Below are positions 35,416 to 44,780 of a stretch of DNA of 64,000 bases, in pieces; the first letter of the stretch is position 1, and each line of letters starts with the position of its first letter. Location of the stretch: the NCBI GenBank assembly GCA_965221935.1, contig CBDCSZ010000011.1:22461-86460 (forward strand), given 5' to 3'. Below the pieces are notes generated by a model. The model was not told the origin of the DNA. It was given only the letters and a program-made list of their open reading frames with translations, and did no database searches. Origin of the DNA: JAPOXR01 sp965221935 (GTDB lineage: Bacteria > Pseudomonadota > Alphaproteobacteria > Rhodobacterales > Rhodobacteraceae). The position numbers and the translations under genes are program-made.

Positions 35416-36369
35416 TCAACTCTCCCCAGCCGAAACCGCCGCCTGAATCTGGGCCGGCGTTCCGCAGGGCGCACACGAAACCGCTGGCGCTGTGCGCCGC
35501 ACCATTCCGGTCAAAGCGTTCCCAGCGCCGACTTCCAGCACCGAGGTGACACCCTGCTCCGCCATCCAAAGCACCGTCTCCCGCCACCGAACCCGACCCG
35601 TCACCTGCCGCACGAGCAATTCCGCGTGCTCCGCCGCCGCGTCAGCCGGGCGCGCGGTCACATTTGCAATCACATCCGCACGCGGCTTCACGATCTTAAC
35701 GCCCTTGACCGCTTCCCGCACTTTCCCGGCGGCGGGTTCCATCAGGCTGCAGTGAAACGGCGCCGAGGTCGGCAGTTTCACAGTCCGGCGCGCACCCTTC
35801 CCTGCCGCAATTTCGATCGCGCGCTCCACCGGCAGAATATGGCCTGACACCACGACCTGCTTCGGGTCATTGTCATTGGCCACTTCGCACACTCCCTCGC
35901 CCGAAGCTTCGGCTGCGATGTCCTCCACTTGGCCGATGTTCAGCCCGAGCAATGCCGCCATTGCCCCTTCACCGACAGGAACCGCTTCCTGCATCGCTTC
36001 GCCGCGGGCTCTCAACAAATGCGCGGTTTCGGCAAGTGAAATCGAGCCCGCCGCGCACAGTGCGGTGTATTCGCCGAGGCTGTGCCCGGCCATGTATCTC
36101 ACTTCGCCGATCGGGAACCCCTCAGCTTCAAGGGATTTCAAGACCGCGATTGAAGTGGCCATCAGCGCCGGCTGGGCGTTGACAGTCAAGTTAAGCGTGT
36201 CTTGACTGCCCTCCCAAATGACGGCCGACAGTTTTTCGCCCAGCGTTTCGTCGACCTCTTGATAGACTGCCCGTGCCGCCGGATAGGCATCGGCAACGGC
36301 CTTGCCCATGCCAATAGACTGTGCCCCCTGGCCCGGGAAAACGAGCGCCTGCGCCAAAACAAACTCCAT
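35416..36369 (-). CDS. fabD: Malonyl-CoA-ACP transacylase
   Basis: A 317-residue enzyme that loads malonate on ACP. Active-site Ser in AGHSLGEYTALCAAG, the oxyanion Gln in LVFPGQGAQSIGMG, and the catalytic His region in LPTSAPFHCSLMEPAA. I chose the Met at 36369 (MEFVLAQALVFPGQ); 36387 is an alternative. It is the first gene of the fab cluster. Upstream are about 250 bases of leader and then IS copy A. Confidence 0.95.
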   Translation of the reverse strand: MEFVLAQALVFPGQGAQSIGMGKAVADAYPAARAVYQEVDETLGEKLSAVIWEGSQDTLNLTVNAQPALMATSIAVLKSLEAEGFPIGEVRYMAGHSLGEYTALCAAGSISLAETAHLLRARGEAMQEAVPVGEGAMAALLGLNIGQVEDIAAEASGEGVCEVANDNDPKQVVVSGHILPVERAIEIAAGKGARRTVKLPTSAPFHCSLMEPAAGKVREAVKGVKIVKPRADVIANVTARPADAAAEHAELLVRQVTGRVRWRETVLWMAEQGVTSVLEVGAGNALTGMVRRTAPAVSCAPCGTPAQIQAAVSAGES

Positions 36370-36730
36370 GCTCAAACGACTGCCCATTAACGCGGGCCCA
36401 GATTACCGTCCACCGAAATTGCCGATCGCCTTGCCGAAGTTCCGCGCCCGCAATTGGACCCGGCGCGGCTCGCACAGGCTGCAGGCCACACGGCGCGGGA
36501 CAAACAGGAAACGCCGATCGCCCCGGTTCACAAACCGGACGGGGCCGGCGCCAGATCTCTCGGGATCGGGGCAGACATGACGAACAGTGCGTTGGCAGTT
36601 GTAAAATCCGTCGCGCGGCTGCCAGTAATTCCAATTATGCGTTCACATCGGTTTTTTCTTCATTTTCGGCTGCGTTTCCGGGCGGATTTCTACTGTGTTT
36701 CGGCGGAAGGGGCGGGGCTGCCGGTTCCGG

Positions 36731-36998
36731 TTACGGAGGCTTTTCCGGCAGTTCGCCGGTGATGATTGTCCGCATCACGGCGTCCCAGTCGTCGTGCACG
36801 ACGTAGACGGTCAGGAACTTCAGGTTGTCAAGAAGCCGGTAGCGGGCGGCGAGCTTTGCCCGGGCCTCCTGCCAGCTTTCGCAGACCAGGTCGCAGGCGC
36901 TCTGCATCAGGAACGCGATCAGGTTGAAGGTCGCCAGCAGGCTGGCCAGGGTTTCCTTGCCGTGCCCGAAGTTGTGCTCGAGATGGTAGCCGTCCTTG
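36731..36998 (-). pseudogene. Transposase of IS copy A, C-terminal part
   Basis: The last about 89 codons of the 428-residue IS transposase, from KDGYHLEHNFGHGKETLASL onward to ELPEKPP. They are separated from the rest of the gene at 40288-41306 by the 3,289-base insertion, so copy A cannot make a whole transposase. The break is just after the Glu of the DDE set. Confidence 0.85.
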
Positions 36999-37007
36999 GA
37001 TTTGATT

Positions 37008-39104
37008 TCATGATGCCTCCCTTGTCATCTCATGGCCATGCCCGTTTCCTGGGTGGTCTGTTTGCGGTTCCCTTGTTCGTTCGCATCCGGCATCGTCGAG
37101 CAGACGGTACATCGAAAACGGTCTCGTGCCTATGGTGAAGGTGTGGCGTTCGACCCATGTGCCTCGGCGGCTTCGCTCTCTCAGGGCCCTGACCGAGATG
37201 CCGAGCGCCTTGCTGATTTCCTCGGCGGTGCTCCAGCCTTGCTCCCTTTTCGCCTTCTGGAGCCGCCTGAGGTGGCTTGGCAGTCCATGATAGTGGCGCA
37301 GGCTGGCGACGCTCTCCCTTGTCCAGGGCTTGTCCCCGCAGTTCAGCATGCCTCTCCGGTTGAGTTGCCCGGCAATGGCCTTGTCGCCCATGCTTTCGGT
37401 GAGCCTGCCCACTTCCGCCACGGTCTCCGCCGGGGTGCTGCGAACGCCGCCGCCGGGCCTGAGCAGATCGACCGGATCGAGTTCAAGCGCCCTGCCGCCA
37501 CGCATGCGCAACTGAATTGACACCGAGTAGCCGCTTCGGATGAGCGTGGCATCCTCGACCAGAAGAGCCAGCATGCGCTTGCGGTCTGCGTTCCCTGTCG
37601 TCGGCGCATTCCAGGCGACTGCGAAGTCGGCGGACAGTTCCCTGATTCTCCGGCGCTGGACCTCGTCCGTTGTTTGCTGGAATTCGTCGGCGAGCCGGCT
37701 GCGCTCGGCTTCGGCCTCGTCCAGTTTGTGCAGTGCGTCATTCCACTCCCTTTCCAGCGTCGCGGCGACGAGGCGGTAGCCCGGGTCGACCTCCCGGCAG
37801 CGCCTGCCGGCCAGTTCGGCCTGGTGGCGCAGCGCCTCGACCCGGTGTGAGCGCTGACGGTCTGCCCTGGCGAAGTCCGACTTGACCTGTTCCTCCACCG
37901 ACAGGGCCAGATCGATGTTGCTCCGATTGACCGCGCCGACAAGGAAGTCGGTGACGGCCGCGTCGATCCGCTCTCCCCGCATCGTCTGGCAGGACTTCCC
38001 CGCCCGGGCGGCCTTGCCGCCGACGCAGTGATAGTGCCGTTCGTTCGCCCGCTTCGGATCCGTCGCTCCGCCGTATTTGACCAGCATCTGGCTGCCGCAA
38101 CGCCCGCAGATCGCGCGCGATTGCAACAGTGCGCCGCCTTCCCGCAGTGGGCCGGTGCGTCCGTGTGCCGCGACGAAGCATTGCCTGTGGTTGTCGGCCA
38201 GCTGCCTCTGGTTGCGCTGGAACTCCTCCCAGTCGATGTAGCCGGCATGCGCCTCGGGGATGCAGACCCGCCATGCCTCCCAGGGGTTTGCCCGCCCGGC
38301 ATTGCCGCCCCGTCGGCCCCAGGCGTAGCAACCCGCATAGCGGGGGTTCCGGAGGATGCTGAGAACCCTTGAATAGCGGGCCTCGGACCAGATCAGCCGA
38401 TGACCTTCGGAGACCGGGCATGCCGGCAGCGGTATGGCGTTGTCGAGAAGCCAATTAAATGTCGCCCTGACCGAGCGGGTCCTGCGGAAAGTCTCGAACA
38501 CCAGATTGACCGCTTCGGCGACTTGAATGTCGGGGTCGAGAACCACCGCGTCTTGTGGATCGCAGACCAGGCCGGCGGGCAGTGCGGTTCTCAATTCGCC
38601 GCGCTGTGCCTTGTTGAGGACACCGCCGAGCAGCCGCTGGCGGATCCCGTCAAGCTCGAACTCGTAGACCGAGCTCTTGATCCCGAGCAAAAGCAGGTCG
38701 CTGCTGTTGCCGGGATCATGGACGCCGGCCTCGTCGCAGACCAGCGTGCCGGAGAGTGAGGCAAGGCGGAACAGCCGGTGCAGGTCGGCGTTGCTGCGGC
38801 CGAGGCGCGAGATCTCGAGGCTGAGAACGATGCCGACTTCGCCGGCGGCGATCCGGGCCATCAGGTCCTGGAACCCCCCGCGCCTTTCGGCGTCGGCGCC
38901 GGAGAGACCCTGATCCTGGTCGATGACCCGGATCCGCTCCCGCGGCCATCCCAGCGCCAGCGCGCGCTCACTCAAGTCGTACTGGCGCCGGGTGCTCTCG
39001 GTGTTGTTGATCACCTGGCCGGGAGACGACTGGCGGATGTAGACACACGCCTCTCGCTCAAGGTGGCTGGCGGAGATCTTGCCGGTTCCGATGTCCTTCA
39101 CCAT
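37008..39104 (-). CDS. Large serine recombinase
   Basis: A 698-residue recombinase. The N-terminal resolvase domain has the catalytic Ser in YIRQSSPGQVINNTESTRRQ, with the supporting VLSLEISRLGRSNADLHRL. A recombinase domain follows (NPRYAGCYAWGRR), then a zinc ribbon (ICGRCGSQMLVKYGG; paired with YHCVGGKAARAGKSC), a coiled coil and a C-terminal helix-turn-helix (TAEEISKALGISVRALRERS). I chose ATG 39104, with GAGGGAG upstream. It is the likely mover of the nested element and looks intact. Confidence 0.9.
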   Translation of the reverse strand: MVKDIGTGKISASHLEREACVYIRQSSPGQVINNTESTRRQYDLSERALALGWPRERIRVIDQDQGLSGADAERRGGFQDLMARIAAGEVGIVLSLEISRLGRSNADLHRLFRLASLSGTLVCDEAGVHDPGNSSDLLLLGIKSSVYEFELDGIRQRLLGGVLNKAQRGELRTALPAGLVCDPQDAVVLDPDIQVAEAVNLVFETFRRTRSVRATFNWLLDNAIPLPACPVSEGHRLIWSEARYSRVLSILRNPRYAGCYAWGRRGGNAGRANPWEAWRVCIPEAHAGYIDWEEFQRNQRQLADNHRQCFVAAHGRTGPLREGGALLQSRAICGRCGSQMLVKYGGATDPKRANERHYHCVGGKAARAGKSCQTMRGERIDAAVTDFLVGAVNRSNIDLALSVEEQVKSDFARADRQRSHRVEALRHQAELAGRRCREVDPGYRLVAATLEREWNDALHKLDEAEAERSRLADEFQQTTDEVQRRRIRELSADFAVAWNAPTTGNADRKRMLALLVEDATLIRSGYSVSIQLRMRGGRALELDPVDLLRPGGGVRSTPAETVAEVGRLTESMGDKAIAGQLNRRGMLNCGDKPWTRESVASLRHYHGLPSHLRRLQKAKREQGWSTAEEISKALGISVRALRERSRRGTWVERHTFTIGTRPFSMYRLLDDAGCERTREPQTDHPGNGHGHEMTREAS

Positions 39105-39424
39105 CCATCTCCCTCGTTGGATTCGCATCTGAGCAGCCGCAGGACCATCGCCGCCGCCGCGACGGTGATGCAGCCGGCCCCGGTTTCGCCGGTCGGCGCC
39201 GCCGCGCTGGAAACCGGCGCCCGGTCAAGGACGGCCGTGAGACGCAGCGCCCCCGCCATGCCGTGGCGGCTGAGAACCGGCGCCGCGTTCCCGGCGAGCC
39301 AGTCGAGATGCCAGCGCCGGTAGCGTCGCAGTCCGTCGTCATCGAGCCCTCCCGTACCGGGGCGCAGTGTTTTTTTTTGACCGCTCGATTGCCTTGTTGA
39401 TGGTGCGTGGATGAAGGCTGACAC
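39098..39424 (-). CDS. Possible small ORF of the recombinase element
   Basis: An open frame of up to 108 codons whose stop overlaps the recombinase start by 7 bases, as in coupled genes. Part reads LRRYRRWHLDWLAGNAAPVL and AAMVLRLLRCESNEGDGW. The start is unclear because the frame overlaps the helix-turn-helix gene. I do not recognise the family; GC-rich DNA makes chance frames long here. Confidence 0.35.
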   Translation of the reverse strand: MSAFIHAPSTRQSSGQKKTLRPGTGGLDDDGLRRYRRWHLDWLAGNAAPVLSRHGMAGALRLTAVLDRAPVSSAAAPTGETGAGCITVAAAAMVLRLLRCESNEGDGW

Positions 39425-39824
39425 CGAAACGCTCCTCGATCACCGGCGCCAGGCGCCGGGCGCCAACTGGCCCGTGCTCGGACCTGTAGGCGGCGATGAA
39501 GTCCAGAATCTCGTCGCTGACCTTGTGGGCCCGGCGCGGTCCCCGGCGCAGCGGCGCCAGGGCCTGCAGCCCGCCCTCGCGGAAGCTGCGCCGGATCCGG
39601 ACACAGGTGGGGACCGAGACGCCGAACTCTGCGGCCACCTCCGCCAGCGGTTCGTCCCCGGCGCTGCGCACCATCTCGTAACGCACCTGCAGCAAGTCGC
39701 GCGGGTCGAAGAAGCCGCCGGCCCGGAAACGTTGGGAGCGGATGCGCTCCGGGCGCCGGTTGAGGGTGCCGGAGGCCTCGAGGTTTTTGACCTTCTGGTC
39801 ATCGTCGGACATGGGCAGCTCCAT
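39339..39824 (-). CDS. Helix-turn-helix protein of the recombinase element
   Basis: A 161-residue protein with a transposase-like helix-turn-helix: PLAEVAAEFGVSVPTCVRIR, then LRRGPRRAHKVSDEILDFI and a second DNA-binding unit GARRLAPVIEERFGVSLHPR. It is like the N-terminal half of IS481/IS630-type transposases but has no DDE domain. It accompanies the DUF5372-like and recombinase genes and may bind the element's ends or its promoter. The start could also be the Met at residue 5. Confidence 0.7.
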   Translation of the reverse strand: MELPMSDDDQKVKNLEASGTLNRRPERIRSQRFRAGGFFDPRDLLQVRYEMVRSAGDEPLAEVAAEFGVSVPTCVRIRRSFREGGLQALAPLRRGPRRAHKVSDEILDFIAAYRSEHGPVGARRLAPVIEERFGVSLHPRTINKAIERSKKNTAPRYGRAR

Positions 39825-39961
39825 TCACGGCTCTCGAAAATCATCATATATTACTCATATTGACAGCTTCCGCAAGCCGGCCGGCGATCCTCTTGGCACA
39901 TAACGCTCTGTAATCACGCTGTATCGTGGGAATTTTGCACATTTCGGGCAATAATTTTCAA

Positions 39962-40276
39962 TCATTTCGGGCAATCTTTTTTGATTAGCATGTCGGCCAA
40001 TTCCCGCAACTCCGAAAGATCGTCCGCTCGGAAAGAGGAACACCCGGCCGCCTGCTCCTCGAAGGTGTCAACAGCGCGCAGGCTGGTCCAGGCCGCCGGA
40101 AACAGGCGCAGCTGCCGCCCGCATCCCGTAAACACCCGAACCCGGTTCAGGCCGAATTCGTTCGTGATGGATTCAAGCGCGAGCCAGCGACCCCTCCAGG
40201 GATGGAACGGGTGCGTGACCTCGATGCCGCCGGCGCCAGGGCGTGGCTCTGGATCGAAATCGCATGCATTCGGCAA
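39962..40276 (-). CDS. DUF5372-like protein of the recombinase element
   Basis: About 104 residues, with EVTHPFHPWRGRWLALESIT, LRLFPAAWTSLRAVDTFEEQ and AAGCSSFRADDLSELRELAD, the pattern of DUF5372 proteins found beside recombinases. No ATG is in frame; TTG 40276, just inside the element border, is a possible start. It shares its 5' end with the border of the element, so a promoter would have to lie in IS copy A. Function unknown. Confidence 0.6.
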   Translation of the reverse strand: MPNACDFDPEPRPGAGGIEVTHPFHPWRGRWLALESITNEFGLNRVRVFTGCGRQLRLFPAAWTSLRAVDTFEEQAAGCSSFRADDLSELRELADMLIKKDCPK

Positions 40277-40287
40277 CGCGGTCTTTG

Positions 40288-41306
40288 AGAGCCTTGAAGG
40301 TGTTGTTCTCCACTTTCCACCGGGCCCGGGCGCAGTCGGCCAGTTCGGCGACGCTGTCCGGGCCGACCGGGAGGTCGGTGGCGAAGCTGTTGCGGTAGAG
40401 CCGCTTTCCGGACGGCGATGTGATGGTGACTTCGAACCAGTTGACTTCCAGCGCGTCCTTTCCGTCACGGATCGGCAGACCGCTCATCCAGCGGTAGCGC
40501 AGCCGGCGCTTTTTCTTTTTCCGGCCCTCGGTCCGGGTCAGACAGCCGGTCTCAACCCCTTGAATATACTCGTAAAGCGTTGTGTGCGAGCTCGGCTTGC
40601 AGGTCAGGATGAAGCTTCCGCCGGCGGCCAGCACGGCCTCGCAGAGCGGCTGGCGGCAGTAGAGGTCGTCGCCGGGATAAACCGGTCTCAGCCGGGCCAG
40701 GCCGGATCCGGTCCGCCGCAGCCAGCGCTTGGCGGCGTTGATCTCGCAGTCCTGTTTCTCAGCCCCGTCCTGCGGGCGGATGAACTCCGGCGGCAGCGGC
40801 AGGAGGCGCGAGGTTCCCGGGGCGACGATGCCGGCGCCGGGCACGGCGTGGAAGTTCTGTGTCCGCCCGTCCGCCAGTTTCCGCTGCGGGCAGTTCCGGC
40901 AGCCGATGCTGCAGGAGGTGAAACACTCGGTGCCGTCAAGGGCGATCAGCAGCCGCCCGTCAAGCCGGCGCAGCCGGTCAAGGGCGCCCTGGCGGTCCAG
41001 CTGGTCGACGGTCCGGGTGAAGATGGAATCGAAGCGCTCCGGCGGCACGCCGTCGAGCACGCTGCGGATGTGGCTGTCGGTCGGCAGCCGTTCAATGCCG
41101 AACAGGGTCCGGGCGTTGGACCGTCCCTGGCGGGACTGGAGCTGCGCCTGCGCCGCCAGGAAGGACGGGCACTGCAGGAAGAAGACGGCGAAGGCCGCCA
41201 TTCCGATGTCGGCCATCTCCAGGCGGGCGTTGGCGCCCGTCCTGCGGTCCGGGGCGGACGCGCAGAGTTCGCGCATGGCGGCGATGTATCCGGCCAGCGG
41301 GGACAT
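40288..41306 (-). pseudogene. Transposase of IS copy A, N-terminal part
   Basis: Codons 1 to about 340 of the 428-residue transposase, from MSPLAGYIAAMRELC to VENNTFKALK, then it runs into the nested element and would end after about 37 foreign residues. It keeps the first two acids of the DDE set (LIALDGTECF, PGDDLYCRQ) and the Glu of RWKVENNTF. Its sequence groups with copy C (IERLPTD, VPGAGIV) rather than B and D. Confidence 0.85.
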
Positions 41307-41699
41307 GGCGCCGCATTATGCACATATCGAAAATTTGTACAAATGTAAGCATAAACAACAACTTACCGGTCTTCTCCGCGCCTTTTCCCCAGGAGCCGGC
41401 GGCCGGAGCGGCGTCGGCGGCCGGTGATTCGCCCGCCGCCGGGGAACCGCCGGCACGCAGCCGCCTGCGGCGGAAAAAAATCTCCCCGGGCCAAAAAACC
41501 GTTGTGATACAACACGTTAAAAACTCAAAAATCCAAAATTAGAATTACTGCGCGGCTGCACAACGCCGCGACAAAGCCGTTGCCAATTCTGTCGCGGCCG
41601 CAAACCGGATTGTTTGCCGATTTAGGTCGGTCTGCATGACTGTGACGGCTTGCCGGACCGCATTCAGCAGGGTCCGGTCAATTCAAATGGGAGAACACT

Positions 41700-42758
41700 A
41701 TGCCAAAGGGGTACAATTCAGTTTTAGCCGCCGCCGCGATGGCGACGGCGGTTTTCGCGGGAACCGGCGTTTTTGCCGCAGAAGCGACGAAAATTGCGTT
41801 TCTCATGCCATGCACCCAGTGTGCCGACCGGTGGGAAACCAAGGACCGGCCGTTCTTCATCGAGGCGGTGAAAAATCTGGATCCTTCGATCGAAGTCATC
41901 GCATTGAACGCCGAGGGTGACGGCAACCGCCAGATCGCGCAGGGGGAATCGGTTCTCGCGCAGGGCGTCAAGGCAATTGTCATCAATACGATCGGCGAGA
42001 CCACCGCGGTCCCGATCGTTCGCCAGGCGCAGCGCGAAGGCGTGCCCGTCATCGCCTATGACGGCCTTATGGTCGGGGTGGTTACGGAAGGGTTCGTGAC
42101 CTTCAACAATGAACATGTCGGCGTGCTTCAGGCTCAGTACCTGGTTGACAATCTTCCCGAAGGCGCCCGGATTGCCATTGTTAACGGCGAACAGTTCTGC
42201 GCCGCCTGCAGGGCCTTCAAGGTCGGGGCGCACAAGGTGCTTGACCCGCTTGCCGATGCAGGAAAAATCGAAATCGTCTATGAAGCCGAAGCGAAGGGCT
42301 GGCTTGCCGCGAATGCTCAGCGCGCGATTGAACAGGCGCTGACAGCCACCGACAACGGGATCGACGGGGTCGTCGCCGCCAACGACACGCTCGCGCAAGG
42401 TGTGATCGCGGCTCTCAGGGGCGCCGACATGCATGGCAAGGTTCTCGTGACCGGTCAGGACGCCAGCGACGCGGCGATCGTGAACATACTGAACGGACTG
42501 CAGACGATGACCGTTTACAAGTCGCTGCAGCAACAGGCGGGCGCAGCCGCGCGCGGCGCTGTTGCCCTGGCCAAGGGCGAAGATGTGTCGGAGATCTTTC
42601 CGGAAATGGTGGCGACCGAGTCCGGGGATGTCCCGGTGCTGCTCCTGCAGCCCACGGTCGTTGATATCTCCAACATCGGCGAAACTGTCATAATGGACGG
42701 ATTTACCAAGCGTGAGGACGTCTGCACGGGGACAGCGGCACAGGCCTGCACTTTCTGA
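41700..42758 (+). CDS. Sugar ABC transporter substrate-binding protein (xylose/ribose type)
   Basis: A 352-residue periplasmic binding protein. The signal peptide is residues 1-27 (LAAAAMATAVFAGTGVFAAE). The mature part opens KIAFLMPCTQCADRWETKD, similar to XylF-type proteins, and continues with AQGVKAIVINTIGETTAVPI. GGGAGA precedes the ATG. It heads an operon with an ATPase and a permease and lies directly after IS copy A. The sugar (a pentose or glucoside-derived hexose) is inferred from family and from the glycosidase downstream. Confidence 0.85.
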   Translation: MPKGYNSVLAAAAMATAVFAGTGVFAAEATKIAFLMPCTQCADRWETKDRPFFIEAVKNLDPSIEVIALNAEGDGNRQIAQGESVLAQGVKAIVINTIGETTAVPIVRQAQREGVPVIAYDGLMVGVVTEGFVTFNNEHVGVLQAQYLVDNLPEGARIAIVNGEQFCAACRAFKVGAHKVLDPLADAGKIEIVYEAEAKGWLAANAQRAIEQALTATDNGIDGVVAANDTLAQGVIAALRGADMHGKVLVTGQDASDAAIVNILNGLQTMTVYKSLQQQAGAAARGAVALAKGEDVSEIFPEMVATESGDVPVLLLQPTVVDISNIGETVIMDGFTKREDVCTGTAAQACTF

Positions 42759-42759
42759 A

Positions 42760-43545
42760 GTGAACGCGGTCGGCGAAACCGCCCTGGCGCTTCTTGAAAC
42801 CCGAAACCTCAGCAAGAGGTTCGGTCGCGTGCAGGCGCTTAACGGCGTGGACATCACTGTCCGCGCCGGTTCAGTTCTCGCACTGCTCGGCGACAACGGG
42901 GCCGGTAAATCGACACTGGTCAAGATTCTGTCAGGCGCGATCAGGCCGGATGCCGGGGAGATACGGATCGACGGCGCGCCTCTGACGATCGCGACACCGC
43001 GGCAGGCGGGCGAAGCGGGCATCGAAACCGTCTACCAGGACTTGGCGCTGTGCGACAATCTCAGTGTCGTTCAAAACCTGTTTCTCGGGCGCGAACGCGG
43101 CAAGGGGTTTGCTCCGTTCAGCCGTTTGGTTTTGGACCGGTCGTCGATGGAACACGAGGCTGCAGCGGCTTTTGAAAGCCTCGGCGCGAAAATGCCGTCG
43201 CTTCACAGCCAGGTCAGCAATCTCTCCGGCGGGCAGCGGCAGGCTGTGGCCATCGCCCGGGCGGTCGTCTGGCGCCGCCGTTTTGTCCTGTTCGATGAAC
43301 CGACCGCCGCGCTCGGCGTCGAACAGACGGGAAACGTCCACAGGCTCATTGGGCGGCTGCGTGACCGTGGAGTCGGCATCGTGATGATATCGCACAACAT
43401 GGCAGATGTTTTTGCCGTCGCTGACCGCATGACCGTGCTGCGCCGCGGACGCAAAATAGAAGACATGGATCCCGGATCCTGCACCCCCGACGATGTCGTG
43501 GCGAGAATAACGGGCAGCGACATCGCGTCGGGGCCAGGAAGCTGA
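42760..43545 (+). CDS. Sugar ABC transporter ATP-binding protein
   Basis: A 261-residue single-domain ATPase. Walker A is LLGDNGAGKSTLVKIL, the signature LSGGQRQAVAIARAV, and Walker B FVLFDEPTAALG, with the switch His in VMISHNMADVF. Ribose-type ATPases are often double; a single domain as here is like the fructose importer FrcA. GTG 42760 directly follows the stop of the binding-protein gene, so translation is coupled. Confidence 0.88.
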   Translation: MNAVGETALALLETRNLSKRFGRVQALNGVDITVRAGSVLALLGDNGAGKSTLVKILSGAIRPDAGEIRIDGAPLTIATPRQAGEAGIETVYQDLALCDNLSVVQNLFLGRERGKGFAPFSRLVLDRSSMEHEAAAAFESLGAKMPSLHSQVSNLSGGQRQAVAIARAVVWRRRFVLFDEPTAALGVEQTGNVHRLIGRLRDRGVGIVMISHNMADVFAVADRMTVLRRGRKIEDMDPGSCTPDDVVARITGSDIASGPGS

Positions 43546-43553
43546 GCATCCCG

Positions 43554-44765
43554 GTGGCGCCTGCGGATTCCGGCATGCCGAACCCGTCCGGCGAAACGCC
43601 GAACGACGGATTCATCTCCCGCCTCAGGCAGGGGGAACTCGGGTTCATCCCTGTTTTGGTCGCGCTGCTCGTTGCGTTTCTCGTTTTTCACTTCGCCAAC
43701 CCGTATTTCCTGACCCCGCGGAACATGTCCAACCTGGCGCTGCAAGTCGGTGTGCTGGGCGTCATGTCGCTGGGAGTCAGCCTGGTGCTGTTTGTCGGGG
43801 AAATCGACTTGTCCGCGGGGTCGGTTTCAGGTGTCTGCGCTGTTGTGCTGGTCCTCTTGGCGTCGTGGCACGGCATCCCCGGACCCTTGGCGATCGCGGC
43901 GGCGGTTCTCTGCGGCGGGGCCATCGGCTGGATTCACGGCAAATGCGTCACCTTGATCGGGGCGCCGTCATTCATTGTGACGCTGACCGGACTCCTCGTC
44001 TGGCAGGGCGTGCAGCGGATGCTGGTCGGGAACCAGATCGGCCAGGTTCTTATCGACGATCCTCTGGTGCTCAGCATCGCCTCGACCTTCATGCCGTTCT
44101 GGCTGTCGCTGCTTCTGGTTGCTGTCATTTCCGCCTCGGCCGCCGCCGTCTGCTCCTATCGCTGGAAACAGCAGCCTTGGGCAACATCCCTCGATCGAAT
44201 GGCGCTTCTCGGACGCACGGCCCTGTTTCCGGCCATGGCAATGGTCGCTCTCGCTGTTCTGTCAAACCACATGGGTGTTCCCGTGCTGCTTCTCGTCCTG
44301 GTCGGACTGACCCTGATCCTGACGTTTGTCACCGAACACACGCCGTTCGGTGTCCACATCTATGCGGTCGGCGGCAATGCGGAAGCCGCTAGGCGGGCCG
44401 GGATCAACGTCGCGCGCACCCGGGTGATCCTGTTCGCCGCCTGCTCGGCCTTTGCGGCGATTTCGGGGATCATAGCCGTGTCTCGGCAGTACGCCGTTGA
44501 CAGCAACACCGGGGGCGGAAATCTTGTTCTCGACGCGATCGCCGCGGCCGTGATCGGCGGAACCAGTCTTTTTGGCGGCCGCGGGCGGATTCCAGGCGCA
44601 CTGCTGGGCGCCATCGTGATCGGCAGCGTCGCCAATGGACTTGACCTCCTCGGGCAGTCGGCAAATGTCAAATCGATCATCACCGGGCTGATACTGCTGG
44701 CGGCGGTCTCGGTCGATATGATCGCACGAAAGCGCAGAATAAGGACCGGTGCCGCCGGTGCGTGA
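43554..44765 (+). CDS. Sugar ABC transporter permease (XylH/RbsC type)
   Basis: A 403-residue inner-membrane permease with about ten hydrophobic segments. Family landmarks are PSFIVTLTGLLVWQGVQRML and NTGGGNLVLDAIAAAVIGGT followed by LFGGRGRIPGALLGA. Start is GTG 43554, 8 bases after the ATPase stop. The beta-glucosidase gene begins 15 bases downstream, so import and hydrolysis were on one message before the intron entered. Confidence 0.88.
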   Translation: MAPADSGMPNPSGETPNDGFISRLRQGELGFIPVLVALLVAFLVFHFANPYFLTPRNMSNLALQVGVLGVMSLGVSLVLFVGEIDLSAGSVSGVCAVVLVLLASWHGIPGPLAIAAAVLCGGAIGWIHGKCVTLIGAPSFIVTLTGLLVWQGVQRMLVGNQIGQVLIDDPLVLSIASTFMPFWLSLLLVAVISASAAAVCSYRWKQQPWATSLDRMALLGRTALFPAMAMVALAVLSNHMGVPVLLLVLVGLTLILTFVTEHTPFGVHIYAVGGNAEAARRAGINVARTRVILFAACSAFAAISGIIAVSRQYAVDSNTGGGNLVLDAIAAAVIGGTSLFGGRGRIPGALLGAIVIGSVANGLDLLGQSANVKSIITGLILLAAVSVDMIARKRRIRTGAAGA

Positions 44766-44780
44766 GAAGGGAAACACGAC

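Larger units (their letters stand above)
36999..40287 (-). mobile_element. Serine-recombinase mobile element nested in IS copy A
   Basis: A 3,289-base insertion. The host IS matches copy C or D on both sides, joined at TTG, and TTG is present at both ends (36996-36998 and 40285-40287). A short shared core like this fits a serine recombinase rather than a DDE enzyme. Gene order in the direction of transcription: DUF5372-like protein, helix-turn-helix protein, a possible small ORF, and the recombinase. This gene set resembles three-gene elements seen in Alphaproteobacteria. Confidence 0.82.
36623..41550 (-). mobile_element. IS copy A, split by a serine-recombinase element
   Basis: The ends read CAGTAATTCCAATTATGCG at 36623 and, inverted, CAGTAATTCTAATTTTGG at 41550. 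The flanks carry an exact 9-bp duplication, CGCGGCTGC, at 36614-36622 and 41551-41559. Removing the inserted element at 36999-40287 leaves exactly 1,639 bases, the length of copies C and D. It lies between fabD and the sugar transporter genes. Confidence 0.93.

Noticed and set aside
39058..39342. 94-codon frame overlapping the HTH stop by ATGA
   Set aside because: It is mostly Arg, Pro and Ser, as in chance frames of GC-rich DNA, and competes with the frame at 39098-39424.
40173..41306. 377-codon transposase frame taken as a complete gene
   Set aside because: Its last about 37 codons come from the nested recombinase element. The true C-terminus lies at 36731-36998.
41724..43022. 432-codon open frame on the minus strand
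   Set aside because: It overlaps the sugar-binding protein and ATPase genes, which are clearly real on the plus strand.
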